Assembly: GCA_963851105.1 (NCBI GenBank)
Contig: CAWKNP010000011.1
Coordinates: forward strand, 1-64,000
Direction: 5' to 3'
Source of the DNA: DATARN01 sp963851105
GTDB lineage: Bacteria; Actinomycetota; Acidimicrobiia; Acidimicrobiales; Palsa-688
Length of the DNA stretch: 64,000 nt
Below the pieces are notes generated by a model. The model was not told the origin of the DNA, did no database searches, and saw only the letters and a list, made by a program, of their open reading frames with translations. This document shows positions 18,450 through 27,276 of this stretch, one piece after another. The translations under genes and the position numbers were made by a program. Each line of letters opens with the position of its first letter. Position 1 is the stretch's first letter.

Positions 18450-18830
18450 ATGGAAGTTCAAACCAAGAACCCCACCACGAAGGGACCGGAGGACTGGTTC
18501 ACCGGCGACGTGTTCATCGACCCCGTGACCACCAACCAGGGGCCATCACCGTGGTCACTCGGATCGGTGCACTTCACACCCTGCGCTCACACCGCCTGGC
18601 ATCACCACACGCACGGCCAGACGCTGTTCGTGACCGAGGGCGAAGGCTACGTCCAGGCGCGCGGCGGCACCGTGGTGCGCATCCGCCCAGGCGACGTGGT
18701 GCGTATCGGTCCCGGCGAAGAGCACTGGCACGGCGCGACGGCGAACAACTTCATGACGCACCTCGCGCTCACCGAAGGCGACACCGTGTGGGGCAACCAC
18801 CTCACCGACGCCGAGTACCCCACCTCGTAG
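18450..18830 (+). CDS. Cupin-domain protein
   Basis: This is a small single cupin (126 residues). The metal-binding first motif is TAWHHHTHGQTLFVTEGEG, followed by GGTVVRIRPGDVVRIGPGE and the second-motif histidines EHWHGA. GAAGGAGAT precedes ATG 18450. Such proteins accompany CMD, Zn-dehydrogenase and SDR genes in many TetR-controlled clusters, probably for small carbonyl or aromatic compounds. The reaction is unknown. The gene looks intact. Confidence 0.85.
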   Translation: MEVQTKNPTTKGPEDWFTGDVFIDPVTTNQGPSPWSLGSVHFTPCAHTAWHHHTHGQTLFVTEGEGYVQARGGTVVRIRPGDVVRIGPGEEHWHGATANNFMTHLALTEGDTVWGNHLTDAEYPTS

Positions 18831-18846
18831 CGCTCGCCGGGAAGCG

Positions 18847-19629
18847 ATGATGGCACGCGTCTTCGTCTCCGGCTCGACCACAGGACTCGGGCGGGCAGCG
18901 GCCGAGTCATTGCTCGACGACGGCCATGAGGTCATCGTCCACGCACGGAACCGCGCACGCGGCGCAGCAGTCGATGGCCTCGTGGGCCGCGGAGCGCAGC
19001 TCGTGATCGGCGATCTCGCCAACTGCGAAGAGACGCAACATGTTGCCGATCAGGTGAACGAGATCGGTGACATTGACACGGTCATCCACAACGCGGCCAT
19101 CTACGTCGATGACCGCCGCGTCGCGACACCTGAGGGCCGGCCGCGAACCCTTGCCGTCAACGTCATCGCCCCGTACCTGCTGACGGCATGGATCAAGGGC
19201 CCGAGCCGGCTGGTCTACCTCAGCAGCGGCATGCACCGATCCGGCGACACGTCGCTACGCGACATCGACTGGGTGAGCCGGCGGTGGAACGGCGTCCAGG
19301 CGTACTGCGACAGCAAGCTCTACATCGCAGCCCTCGGGTTTGCACTCGCCACGCGTCGGCCCTCGACCACCGCGCACATCGTCGATCCCGGCTGGGTGCC
19401 CACGAGGATGGGCGGTCCCGGCGCGCCCGACGACATCCAGCTCGGCCGGGAGACACAGGTATGGCTCGCCGTCACCCACGATGTCGACGCGAACACGCCG
19501 GGCTACTGGTACCACCGGCAGCGCCAACAACCAGCGGACGCGGTCCTCGATGACGAATTCCAGCATGCTCTCGTCGAAAAGCTCGCCCGCCTCACCGAAG
19601 TCGAGATCACGGAGGATCCCGCGTACTAG
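18847..19629 (+). CDS. Short-chain dehydrogenase/reductase
   Basis: This is a Rossmann-fold SDR of 260 residues. The cofactor loop is VSGSTTGLGRAAAE, the NNAG-equivalent is VIHNAAIYVD, a Ser lies in LVYLSSGMHRSG, and the active-site YxxxK is YCDSKLY. The C-terminus contains VDPGWVPTRMGGPG. It closes the decayed TetR/CMD/ADH/cupin cluster, 16 bases after the cupin, and seems intact. The start is ATGATG 18847; the second ATG (18850) is equally possible. The substrate is unknown. Confidence 0.85.
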   Translation: MMARVFVSGSTTGLGRAAAESLLDDGHEVIVHARNRARGAAVDGLVGRGAQLVIGDLANCEETQHVADQVNEIGDIDTVIHNAAIYVDDRRVATPEGRPRTLAVNVIAPYLLTAWIKGPSRLVYLSSGMHRSGDTSLRDIDWVSRRWNGVQAYCDSKLYIAALGFALATRRPSTTAHIVDPGWVPTRMGGPGAPDDIQLGRETQVWLAVTHDVDANTPGYWYHRQRQQPADAVLDDEFQHALVEKLARLTEVEITEDPAY

Positions 19630-19729
19630 GCCATCAAACCGGATCGTGCGATAGCCCTCCTATTGCGATGCAGCCTGGCATTCTTCGGGGTTGACACTTT
19701 GCGGCGTAACGCGGTCCTACGATTGCACC

Positions 19730-21013
19730 ATGGCACCGGTCGTGGGTGTGAGTCGGGTCGTGATCATGGTCCAGGAGAACCACACGACGGACAATTACTT
19801 CGTCGGTTTGGCGCCCTACGGCGCCAACGTGGCGACCGGCTGGCCGACCAGCGCCAACCCCCCCGCCAAGGACCAGAACCACAACCGGGCGGCCTATTTC
19901 AAATGGTTGACCGGCGCCAGCACGGGGGCCCATGTGCAGTTCGACACCGATGCGGTCCTGCCCTTCTACGCCTATCTGGCCCTCACCGGCGCCTTCTTCG
20001 AGAACCATTGCTCAGGGTTCGGCACCAACTCAACGCCGAACCATCTCCTGGTTGTCGGCGGCCAGTCACCCACGTTGAGGAACCCGCCCCGCCCCGACCC
20101 TGTGTGGGACCTGCCTTCGCTTCCCGGCGTGGCCGCCGAAAACGGCATGGACTGGCGGTGCTACGCGGGTAGCAGCGGGTACCCGTTCGTCTTCTATCAG
20201 CAGTTGAAGGGTTCGCCCAAGATCGTCCCCGCGGCACACTTCGTGACCGACGCCGCCGCAGGTGCCCTTCCGCCCCTGTCCTACATGTACCACGACAGCC
20301 CCCTCGACGAGCACCCCCCGGCCAACGTCACCCAGGGCATGACCACCATCTGGCAGGCCGTGGCGGCGGTGGTCGCGGCTGGGTTGTGGCACGACACCGT
20401 GTTCATGCTCACCTGGGACGACTGGGGCGGCTACGACGACCATGTGGTCACGCCGGCGGTCGAGTACACCCCGGACAACGTCCAGTTGGCGTACGGCCCC
20501 CGGGTGCCATTGCTCATGTTCGGAGGCCCCGTCAAGGTCGGTATCGACAGCCGGTGGTGCTCCCATGTGAGCATCCCCAAGACGGCTCTGCAGCTTTTGG
20601 GCCTGCCGGCGATCGGTGTCCCCCGCCTTGATCAGGACCGGGGGCTGGCCGACCGGGTGGACGCCACCGTGCAGAACCCGCCTCCCCCACCGGTGGGCAG
20701 CACCATCACTCTGCCGCCGCCCCCACTACCGACCCCCGCCCCCGCCCCCCTACCCCCGCCTCCACTCGCCCAGCCCATTCCGGTGCCGCCCGTGATCCTC
20801 CGCGACGGCAGCACCCTGCCGGCGCCCAACGATCAGCCGCTGCCCCCACAAGCCGCACCGCCCCCCGCCACCGGCGGCAAGAACTCGCCACCACCTCAGC
20901 CGCCACCGCCTCCAAAGCCTCCTCCGAAGCCCCCGAAGCCCCCGAAGCCCCCCAAGCCCCCGAAGCCCCCAAAGACCCCGAAGCCGCCCAAGCCGCCCAA
21001 ACCCAAGACATAG
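19730..21013 (+). CDS. Phosphoesterase-family protein with Lys-Pro-rich C-terminal tail, no signal peptide
   Basis: This is a phospholipase C/acid phosphatase (alkaline-phosphatase superfamily) type enzyme. The metal-binding start is VVIMVQENHTTDNYFVG, with NTPNHLLVVGG-like and YHDSPLDEHPP segments and the second metal site MLTWDDWGGYDDHV. From about residue 310 the chain becomes Pro-rich, ending in repeated PKPPKPP units (20904-21003). Family members are usually exported, yet ATG 19730 leads directly into the first strand. The in-frame extension to TTG 19691 adds only 13 non-hydrophobic residues. Secretion is therefore unclear. The basic Lys-Pro tail could bind an anionic cell surface. Confidence 0.78.
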   Translation: MAPVVGVSRVVIMVQENHTTDNYFVGLAPYGANVATGWPTSANPPAKDQNHNRAAYFKWLTGASTGAHVQFDTDAVLPFYAYLALTGAFFENHCSGFGTNSTPNHLLVVGGQSPTLRNPPRPDPVWDLPSLPGVAAENGMDWRCYAGSSGYPFVFYQQLKGSPKIVPAAHFVTDAAAGALPPLSYMYHDSPLDEHPPANVTQGMTTIWQAVAAVVAAGLWHDTVFMLTWDDWGGYDDHVVTPAVEYTPDNVQLAYGPRVPLLMFGGPVKVGIDSRWCSHVSIPKTALQLLGLPAIGVPRLDQDRGLADRVDATVQNPPPPPVGSTITLPPPPLPTPAPAPLPPPPLAQPIPVPPVILRDGSTLPAPNDQPLPPQAAPPPATGGKNSPPPQPPPPPKPPPKPPKPPKPPKPPKPPKTPKPPKPPKPKT

Positions 21014-21187
21014 CCGCCGAAGCCGCCACCCAAGCCCGACGATAGGGCGGCAATGTCGTACGACGACAGAATCGGCACCAGAACGTGGGAGGCCCCATTC
21101 TCGCTGGTGCGCCGCGCCGACGCTGAAATCCCCTGAAGACCCACCGGCCGACCGGATTGAACCGCGCCGGTTTCCTATGGTGCGTGG

Positions 21188-21994
21188 GTGCAGACATCAA
21201 GGGCGCGTTTCGCCCGCACCTGGCTGACCACAAAGGGTGCGCTGCGCGTTCCGGAGATCACCGTCGCCTTCTGGCTGATCAAGGGCCTGTCCACAGCCAT
21301 GGGCGAGAGCACCTCCGACTACTTGGTACATGCCATCGCACCCGAGGTGGCAGTCCTTTTGGGTTTCGCCGGATTCGTCGTCGCCATGATCCTGCAGTTC
21401 CGAAAAGCGCGTTACGTGGCGTGGACGTATTGGTTCGCGGTGGTCATGGTCGGGATCTTCGGGACGATGGCTGCCGATGTCCTCCACGTGGGTTTCGGCG
21501 TGCCCTACACGGCGTCGACGGTGCTCTACGCGATCGTGCTGATCGCGGTGTTCGCCACCTGGCAGCGAACGGAAAGGACACTCTCCATCCACAGCATCGA
21601 CACCCCCCGGCGGGAGGCCTTCTATTGGCTCGCGGTCATGGCGACCTTTGCGATGGGAACTGCGCTCGGGGACCTCACCGCCTACACCCTCCATCTGGGC
21701 TACTTCGTCTCGGCCGCGATCTTCGCGGGAATCATTGCCATCCCGGCCATTGGCTACCGCTGGTTCCACTGGAACGGTGTGTTCGCCTTCTGGTTCGCCT
21801 ACGTCGTCACCCGGCCTCTCGGTGCGTCGATTGCCGACGGCATCGGAAAGGCGAAGAACGTGAGTGGTCTCGGCCTCGGCGAGGGCTGGGTGGTCCTGGT
21901 GCTCGGCGTGTTGATCTTCGCCATGGTGGCGTACCTGGCAACGACCGGGGCCGACATCCAGGAACCCCCCGCGCCTTCTCATCACCCTCGATAA
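21188..21994 (+). CDS. COG4705-type membrane protein (DUF347 repeats)
   Basis: The 268-residue integral membrane protein has about eight helices. The repeated pattern FWLIKGLSTAMGESTSDYL, with later FYWLAVMATFAMGTALGDL and FWFAYVVTRPLGASIAD, matches the DUF347 repeat of COG4705 proteins. These share conserved Trp, Gly-Glu and Asp residues inside the membrane. The function is not established. GTG 21188 is the start chosen; it precedes a short polar N-terminus. It converges on the SulP gene. Confidence 0.75.
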   Translation: MQTSRARFARTWLTTKGALRVPEITVAFWLIKGLSTAMGESTSDYLVHAIAPEVAVLLGFAGFVVAMILQFRKARYVAWTYWFAVVMVGIFGTMAADVLHVGFGVPYTASTVLYAIVLIAVFATWQRTERTLSIHSIDTPRREAFYWLAVMATFAMGTALGDLTAYTLHLGYFVSAAIFAGIIAIPAIGYRWFHWNGVFAFWFAYVVTRPLGASIADGIGKAKNVSGLGLGEGWVVLVLGVLIFAMVAYLATTGADIQEPPAPSHHPR

Positions 21995-22052
21995 GCCAAC
22001 TCACGAGTGCCACGGAATACACCGCCTAGGCGTGGCCTAGAACCCGGCGCCT

Positions 22053-23774
22053 TCAGTTGCCGGCGGCAAGCGCGCTGACCGCATCCTCGACCGTGGCGAA
22101 GAGGCGGTGAGACCCGATCGTCGGCAGCAGCCCGCTGTGCTTGAGGTCGTGGTGGACGAGATGCGACGCCCGGGCAATGGCAAGCGTCACGCCCCGGGCC
22201 TGGAGTTCCGTCGCCAGGTCGCCGAGAGCGCGGGCGCCGGTGAAGTCGATATCGGACATGGCATTGGCGTTGAGAATAAAGGCGTGCACCGGCAGGTCGA
22301 CGGAGTCGACGATGGCGCGCACCCGCAGCCTGATGTAGTCGGCATTGCCGTACCACAAGGGCGCGTACAGGAGGTACACGATGATCCCCGGCACCTGCTC
22401 GGTCGGGCGCCCGACGTCGGGCGGGATCCAGTGATCGGTACCCGGAACCCGTCCCAGGATCACGTCACACGGTCGGGCCGCCCGCCGGGTCCGATCGGCG
22501 AGCGACAGGACGAGCGCCACGACCACGCCGACCTCGATTCCGAATAGCGCGACCGCCAGCAAGGTGACCACCGCCAGGGCGAACTCGAGGACGTCGAAGC
22601 GGGCGATGGCCCGGAAATCGGGGATGCGGAACAGGCGGGTGGCCACGAAGACCAAGATGGCGCCGAGCGTCGCCCTCGGAAGATCGCGCAGGAGACCGGT
22701 CGCCACCAGCACCACGACCAAGGCGACCACCGCGGCCACGATCCCGGTGAGCTGTGTCCGGCCCCTCGACGCTCGGATGACCTCGGTGCGCGGCGGGCTG
22801 GAGTTGACCGCGAACGACCCGCTCACGCCCGCGACCAGGCTCCCGGCGCCGAGCGCGACCAGATCCCGGTTGAAGTCGCGGGCGGCGGGAGCTCCGGCGC
22901 TCGAGGCCCGCACGGTGGCGGCCGTCTGGGCCACGCATACGAATGCCACCGTCAGCGCGGGCAGCACGAGGCGCCCCAGATCGGACCACGACGCCGACGG
23001 GACGGCGAGCGTGGGCAGGCCGCCGTGGATCGCGCCCAGCACCGTCACCCCGTGCGCCTTCAGTCCCCCGGCGGCCACCGCCACGGTCGATCCCACCAGA
23101 CCGATCAGGGCACCCGGGACGCGGCGATCCACCCGTTCCGCGGCCATGATCACCGCGAATACCGCCAACGCGATCCCCATCGACCAGGCATTGAGGTGGC
23201 CCAACTCGGACCCGACCTTGCGCAGCCGGCCGAGCGTGGTCGTGCCGCCCCCGGCCAACCCACCGATGGCGGGGAGCTGGCGCACCAGGATCTCGACGGC
23301 AATCCCGGCCAGGATCCCCGTGATGACCGGGGTCGACAAGAACTCGGCGATCCAACCGAGGCGCAGCAGTCCGATGGCGACAATCAACGCCCCGACCATG
23401 ATGGCGAGAAACGAAACCAGGTCCCGGTAGTGCGGGGAACCCACCACCGCGACCGCTGCGACACCCGCAGCCATGACCGGCGCGATGGTGGAGTCGGCGC
23501 CGACCGACAAGTGGCCGTCGCGGCCGAGGGCGGCAAAGACCAGCGACCCCGCGATGAAGGCGTAGAGCCCGGTCACCGCCGTCATGTTGGCCAGGCCCGC
23601 GGTCGCCATTTGCTCGGGAACCGCGATCGCCACGAGCGTGAGCCCGGCCAGCACATCGGGGCCCAGCCATGGGGACTGGTAGCCCCGCAGCGTCGGAAAC
23701 AACTGCGGCGCTCGCACAGCGGATCCTTGCACCGCTGCGCCCGCCCTCGCAGGTTGTCGTAGTGGGAGTAGCAC
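22053..23774 (-). CDS. SulP-family anion transporter with STAS domain
   Basis: This 573-residue permease opens with the SulP signature region WLGPDVLAGLTLVAIAVPEQ and GLYAFIAGSLVFAALG. About 12 helices follow to residue 430. A C-terminal STAS domain contains FILNANAMSDIDFTGARAL. SulP proteins move sulfate, bicarbonate or other anions; substrate cannot be told from sequence. A beta-carbonic anhydrase occurs in the window at 43.2 kb but is not adjacent. The protein appears complete. Confidence 0.88.
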   Translation of the reverse strand: MLLPLRQPARAGAAVQGSAVRAPQLFPTLRGYQSPWLGPDVLAGLTLVAIAVPEQMATAGLANMTAVTGLYAFIAGSLVFAALGRDGHLSVGADSTIAPVMAAGVAAVAVVGSPHYRDLVSFLAIMVGALIVAIGLLRLGWIAEFLSTPVITGILAGIAVEILVRQLPAIGGLAGGGTTTLGRLRKVGSELGHLNAWSMGIALAVFAVIMAAERVDRRVPGALIGLVGSTVAVAAGGLKAHGVTVLGAIHGGLPTLAVPSASWSDLGRLVLPALTVAFVCVAQTAATVRASSAGAPAARDFNRDLVALGAGSLVAGVSGSFAVNSSPPRTEVIRASRGRTQLTGIVAAVVALVVVLVATGLLRDLPRATLGAILVFVATRLFRIPDFRAIARFDVLEFALAVVTLLAVALFGIEVGVVVALVLSLADRTRRAARPCDVILGRVPGTDHWIPPDVGRPTEQVPGIIVYLLYAPLWYGNADYIRLRVRAIVDSVDLPVHAFILNANAMSDIDFTGARALGDLATELQARGVTLAIARASHLVHHDLKHSGLLPTIGSHRLFATVEDAVSALAAGN

Positions 23775-23846
23775 GATCTTGGGCGGGTACAGCCCCGATC
23801 ACAGGCTTGCCCGGTTACCCGGGCGCCGCCGGCAATATGCCCGAGG

Positions 23847-24299
23847 TCAAGCCGACGTTCGGCGCCGGGCGACGAACACCGGGATTTCCCGGTCGGTCTT
23901 GGACTGGTACTCGGCATACGGCGGGTAGGCGGCCACCGCTCGATCCCACCACTCGGCCTTCTCGGCGCCGTCGACCTCTCGGACCTCGGCGTCAAACGGC
24001 TCCGGTCCATCCTGCACCTGGACGGCGTCGGGGTCGGCCTTCAAGTTGTAGTACCAGACCGGGTGCTGCGGCGCCCCGCCTTTGGAGGCGACCAAGGCGT
24101 ACTCCCCGTTGTGCTCCACCCGCATCAACGGGAACTTGCGGACCTTGCCGCTGCGGTTGCCCCGGGTCGTGACGATCACGACCGGGAGTCCGGTGTCGCG
24201 CAGCGTGTTGGCTTCCTGGCCGCCCGAGCGCTCGTAGGCCTCGACCTGGTCTCGTACCCACTGGGCGGGGCTGGGTTCGTATTCGCCGTCAAGGGACAT
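23847..24299 (-). CDS. F420-dependent nitroreductase-family (Ddn-type) oxidoreductase
   Basis: This is a split-barrel flavin/F420 enzyme (150 residues). SGGQEANTLRDTGLPVVIVT followed by TRGNRSGKVRKFPLMRVE is the actinobacterial deazaflavin-dependent nitroreductase signature. GGAPQHPVWYYNLKADPD and YPPYAEYQSKTDREIPVF follow in the expected order. Such enzymes transfer hydride from reduced F420 to small quinones or nitro compounds. It lies in tandem with another F420-type split-barrel gene 40 bases upstream on the same strand. Confidence 0.9.
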   Translation of the reverse strand: MSLDGEYEPSPAQWVRDQVEAYERSGGQEANTLRDTGLPVVIVTTRGNRSGKVRKFPLMRVEHNGEYALVASKGGAPQHPVWYYNLKADPDAVQVQDGPEPFDAEVREVDGAEKAEWWDRAVAAYPPYAEYQSKTDREIPVFVARRRTSA

Positions 24300-24339
24300 G
24301 GATCGAGCCTACGCGCCACCCTCGACAGAAAACGGCCCC

Positions 24340-24750
24340 CTACGACGCAGCCCACCCGCTGACCGCGGTGGCGGTCAGGGTGATGATGCTGGCGATGGCG
24401 TCGGGAGCCCGATACGCGGGGAAAAGGGAGGCGAGTGCCGAGATCTCCTCGGGGCGAGGACTGTTCTCGTGCCCGGTGCCGTGTACCCGCACCCACCACA
24501 GGCGCGACCAGTCCTCGTCGTCGTGGTCGATCAGCAGGACGCAGCGATCGTCGTTGGCCAGATTGGCCAGGCGCTGCAGTCGCAGGCTGCGCTTGGCCTT
24601 GACGCGATCCACCGGGATGACCACGCGGTGCCCGATCACCGCGAAGACCACCGGCACCGCGTCGACCCCCCGTACCGGGTGGACGGTGCCGAGCACGCCG
24701 TGGCGGGCGCCGGCGACCAGCACCCAGCATCGGTCGTCGTCGAGGTTCAC
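24340..24750 (-). CDS. PPOX-class F420-dependent oxidoreductase (TIGR03668-like)
   Basis: The 136-residue pyridoxamine-phosphate-oxidase-fold protein shows ARHGVLGTVHPVRGVDAVPV, then VIPVDRVKAKRSLRLQRLAN and VLLIDHDDEDWSRLWWVRV. This matches the actinobacterial PPOX group that binds F420. The physiological substrate is unknown. ATG 24750 gives the usual family N-terminus. It probably shares a transcript with the Ddn-type gene downstream. Confidence 0.8.
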   Translation of the reverse strand: MNLDDDRCWVLVAGARHGVLGTVHPVRGVDAVPVVFAVIGHRVVIPVDRVKAKRSLRLQRLANLANDDRCVLLIDHDDEDWSRLWWVRVHGTGHENSPRPEEISALASLFPAYRAPDAIASIITLTATAVSGWAAS

Positions 24751-24893
24751 GGCTCAGGGGGGTGCATCGGGGCCCCCGGGACAAGGTCCGGGGCGGGCCC
24801 GTCCCCGGGAATGTCGGGCCACCACACCGTCGCGAGGGTCAAATCCACCTAGCCTCATAGCCTCATGGTCGAGTCACGAACCGCCCCGCCGCC

Positions 24894-25508
24894 GTGACAC
24901 TGACGCTGCTCGACTGGCGGCGCCGCGTCGCCGACCTCTACCACGAGGTCCGGGCATCGGCGGATATCGCCGCCGCTCACACGCACTGGCGCCAGACCCG
25001 TGACGAACTGTTCCGCCATCACCCCGACTCGCCGCTGTTGGCCGCCGACCGCGACGGCTTCACCGGGTTGCCGGTGGCCCCCTACGATCCCGCCTTTCGT
25101 TTCGACTCCGAGGTCGATCGTGACCTCCCGCCCGCGCATCTCGAGGTCCCGACGGGGACCGACGGGATCGTGCGATTCCAACGCCTCGGCCAGGTCCGTC
25201 TCGGCGGTCTCGGCGAGCTCGATGTGTGGTGGATGATCGGCTACGGCGGGGGTGTGTTCGTACCGGTGAAGGACGCGCTGGCGGGGCGAAGGACGTATGG
25301 CGGGGGCCGATATGTGATCGACACCGTGAAAGGCGCCGACCTCGGTGGCGACGCCCGCAGCGGGCGGCTCGTCATCGACCTCAACTTCGCCTACAACCCG
25401 TCGTGCGCGTATGACCCGGCGTGGGCCTGTCCGCTCGCCCCGGCCGGCAACGTCGTACCGGCACCGGTGTTGGCCGGCGAGCTCACCGGCCAACACGACG
25501 TCGGATAG
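24894..25508 (+). CDS. DUF1684 protein
   Basis: The 204-residue protein matches DUF1684 closely: LLDWRRRVADLYHEVR, the WRQTRDELFRHHPDSPL motif, and the terminal LNFAYNPSCAYDPAWACP followed by LAPAGN. Two conserved Cys occur in that C-terminal motif. The family is widespread in actinobacteria and has no established activity. GTG 24894 starts the protein (MTLTLLDW). It is divergent from the PPOX gene and ends four bases before the convergent membrane-protein gene. Confidence 0.88.
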   Translation: MTLTLLDWRRRVADLYHEVRASADIAAAHTHWRQTRDELFRHHPDSPLLAADRDGFTGLPVAPYDPAFRFDSEVDRDLPPAHLEVPTGTDGIVRFQRLGQVRLGGLGELDVWWMIGYGGGVFVPVKDALAGRRTYGGGRYVIDTVKGADLGGDARSGRLVIDLNFAYNPSCAYDPAWACPLAPAGNVVPAPVLAGELTGQHDVG

Positions 25509-25512
25509 GGCT

Positions 25513-27102
25513 CTAACTCAGGCCCGCGGCTCCGACCGCTCGGCGGCCCCCCGGGCCCCGGGCCTTGCGATCGGCCATCTCCCGCTCGGGATCGGGCAGG
25601 CTCACGACGATCAGCATGATGATCCCGTACACCACGACCAGGGCGCCGAGCTCGGTGAGCAGACCGGGGAACAACGACAGGTCAGGTGCGGTGCCGCTGA
25701 GCTTGCGGAAGTCCGGGGCGGACTTCTCGACCGCGGCAACCACGTCCTTGCTGAAGTAGTCCCTTAGCTCCGGGGCCGTCTTGACGGCGCTCCCGTCGAA
25801 CCGGGTGAGATTGGCTCCGCCGGGATAGTTGTCCCAGCCGTTGACCACCACCGGCAGGTTGACGACCGCCTGGGCGATGCCCGGCGTGGCCGCCGTGAGC
25901 GTAGTCAGCACATCGGCCGGCGACACGTTGAGCACGACGTGCAACAAGTTGAGAACGCCGGGTATCTCGGCGCTCACCTTCGACAGTGGCAGCGCCTGCA
26001 GGAGGGCTGCGGTATGGGGGAACGACTTGGTGACCGCCGCCAGCAGCGCCGGCTGGCTGAGCCCCGTCTTGGTCGACAACGTGGTCAGAAGTTTGCCGAT
26101 ATCGGCGGCCGCCCCGCCCTGGTCATTCATGATGGGATCGGCAAGGTCAACCACATGGGAAACGAAGTTGATGCCCGCCCGCGAGCCAGCCACCCGTGAC
26201 GGTTCGAACAGCGGTTTGGCGTCGCGTAAGAGGTGGGACCCGCCGTCGAGGCGGGGGTAGATCTGGGCGCCGAACACGATGCCCAGCACGACGACGCCGA
26301 GGAGCAGCACGACCGTCCACGACGCGACCGCCTCACCGTGGGCCACCTTGCCGGTGGCCGCCCGCAGCATCATGAGCAGGCCGAACAGGATCGCGATGGC
26401 GCCGATCACGGTCAGCAGCAACGGGATGTACTTGACCGGCGGCCAGTAGCTGGCGACGCGGTGGAAGTCCGAGGTGTGCTTCTCGACCACGGGCACGACA
26501 TCACCGCTGAAATAGTCACGCAGCTGGGGCGCGGTCTTAACCGCCTGGCCGTTGAATCGGGTGAGGCCGTTCAGTCCCGGCACGTCGTTCCAGCCGTTGG
26601 TGACGATCGGGAGGTTGGCCACCGCCTGGTACAGGTGCGGGAAGCTGGTTTGCAAGGTGGTGACGAGGTCGGCCGGCGTGACCTTCAACTCGGACGCCAC
26701 GAAGGTCAAGAACCCCGGTATCTCGGCGGTGACCGAACTGAGGGGAATGGCCTGTAGCAGCGCCAGCGTGTGGGGGAACTGAGTCCCGATGGTCGACAGC
26801 ACCGCCGCCTGGCTCAGGTTCGTCTTGGCCGAAACCAGGGCGACGAGCTTCGGGACTTCGGAAGCCGCGGTCCCCTTGTCGGTGACGATGGGATCGGCGG
26901 TGTTGACGACATTGGAGGTGAAGTTGATACCGACGCGGTCACCATGGGCTCGGGCCGGGGTGAAGGCGGGCTTCAGGTCGTCCACGACCCTCTGCCCGGC
27001 GGTCAGGCGGGGATTCAGGTGGAGCCCGTAGACGAGCCCCACGACGAGGGCGCCCACGAGCACCACGATCAGCCAGGCCAACACTCCGACCCTGCGAGGC
27101 AC
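25513..27102 (-). CDS. Membrane protein made of two homologous halves
   Basis: The 529-residue protein is an internal duplication. Half one (1-250) and half two (about 262-510) each start with a transmembrane helix followed by (N/I)PRL, then GINF.S.VV..ADPI, SQ.A.L..., FPHT.ALLQA(I/L)PLS and LTRF.G.AVKTAP.LRDYFS. Each closes with another helix (VKYIPLLLTVIGAIAILFG; LFPGLLTELGALVVVYGII). So four helices enclose two large, probably extracytoplasmic, Ala/Val-rich domains. No enzymatic motif is visible. I do not recognise the family. Confidence 0.7.
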   Translation of the reverse strand: MPRRVGVLAWLIVVLVGALVVGLVYGLHLNPRLTAGQRVVDDLKPAFTPARAHGDRVGINFTSNVVNTADPIVTDKGTAASEVPKLVALVSAKTNLSQAAVLSTIGTQFPHTLALLQAIPLSSVTAEIPGFLTFVASELKVTPADLVTTLQTSFPHLYQAVANLPIVTNGWNDVPGLNGLTRFNGQAVKTAPQLRDYFSGDVVPVVEKHTSDFHRVASYWPPVKYIPLLLTVIGAIAILFGLLMMLRAATGKVAHGEAVASWTVVLLLGVVVLGIVFGAQIYPRLDGGSHLLRDAKPLFEPSRVAGSRAGINFVSHVVDLADPIMNDQGGAAADIGKLLTTLSTKTGLSQPALLAAVTKSFPHTAALLQALPLSKVSAEIPGVLNLLHVVLNVSPADVLTTLTAATPGIAQAVVNLPVVVNGWDNYPGGANLTRFDGSAVKTAPELRDYFSKDVVAAVEKSAPDFRKLSGTAPDLSLFPGLLTELGALVVVYGIIMLIVVSLPDPEREMADRKARGPGGRRAVGAAGLS

Positions 27103-27276
27103 AGTGACTTCCCCCTCTGTCCGTTACATCTGGCTTGTTGTGTCCGTTTGGCACGGAATATAGCCCCCCGCCGGCTGCGGGACCCGGACCCTTCGTCAGC
27201 GCCCATCTGAGAGGACGAGAACCACCTGCGCCGCCCCTGTTCGGGGGACGCTCCGGGGGAGGCGCTCCTCGGGGCT

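Noticed and set aside
12368..19700. Integrated element with attachment repeats at the rnpB 3' end
   Set aside because: I looked for a copy of the rnpB end near 19.6 kb and saw none; no integrase gene is present.
19691..19723. Promoter TTGACA ... TACGAT before the phosphoesterase gene
   Set aside because: The spacer is about 21 bases, too long for a normal sigma-70 promoter.
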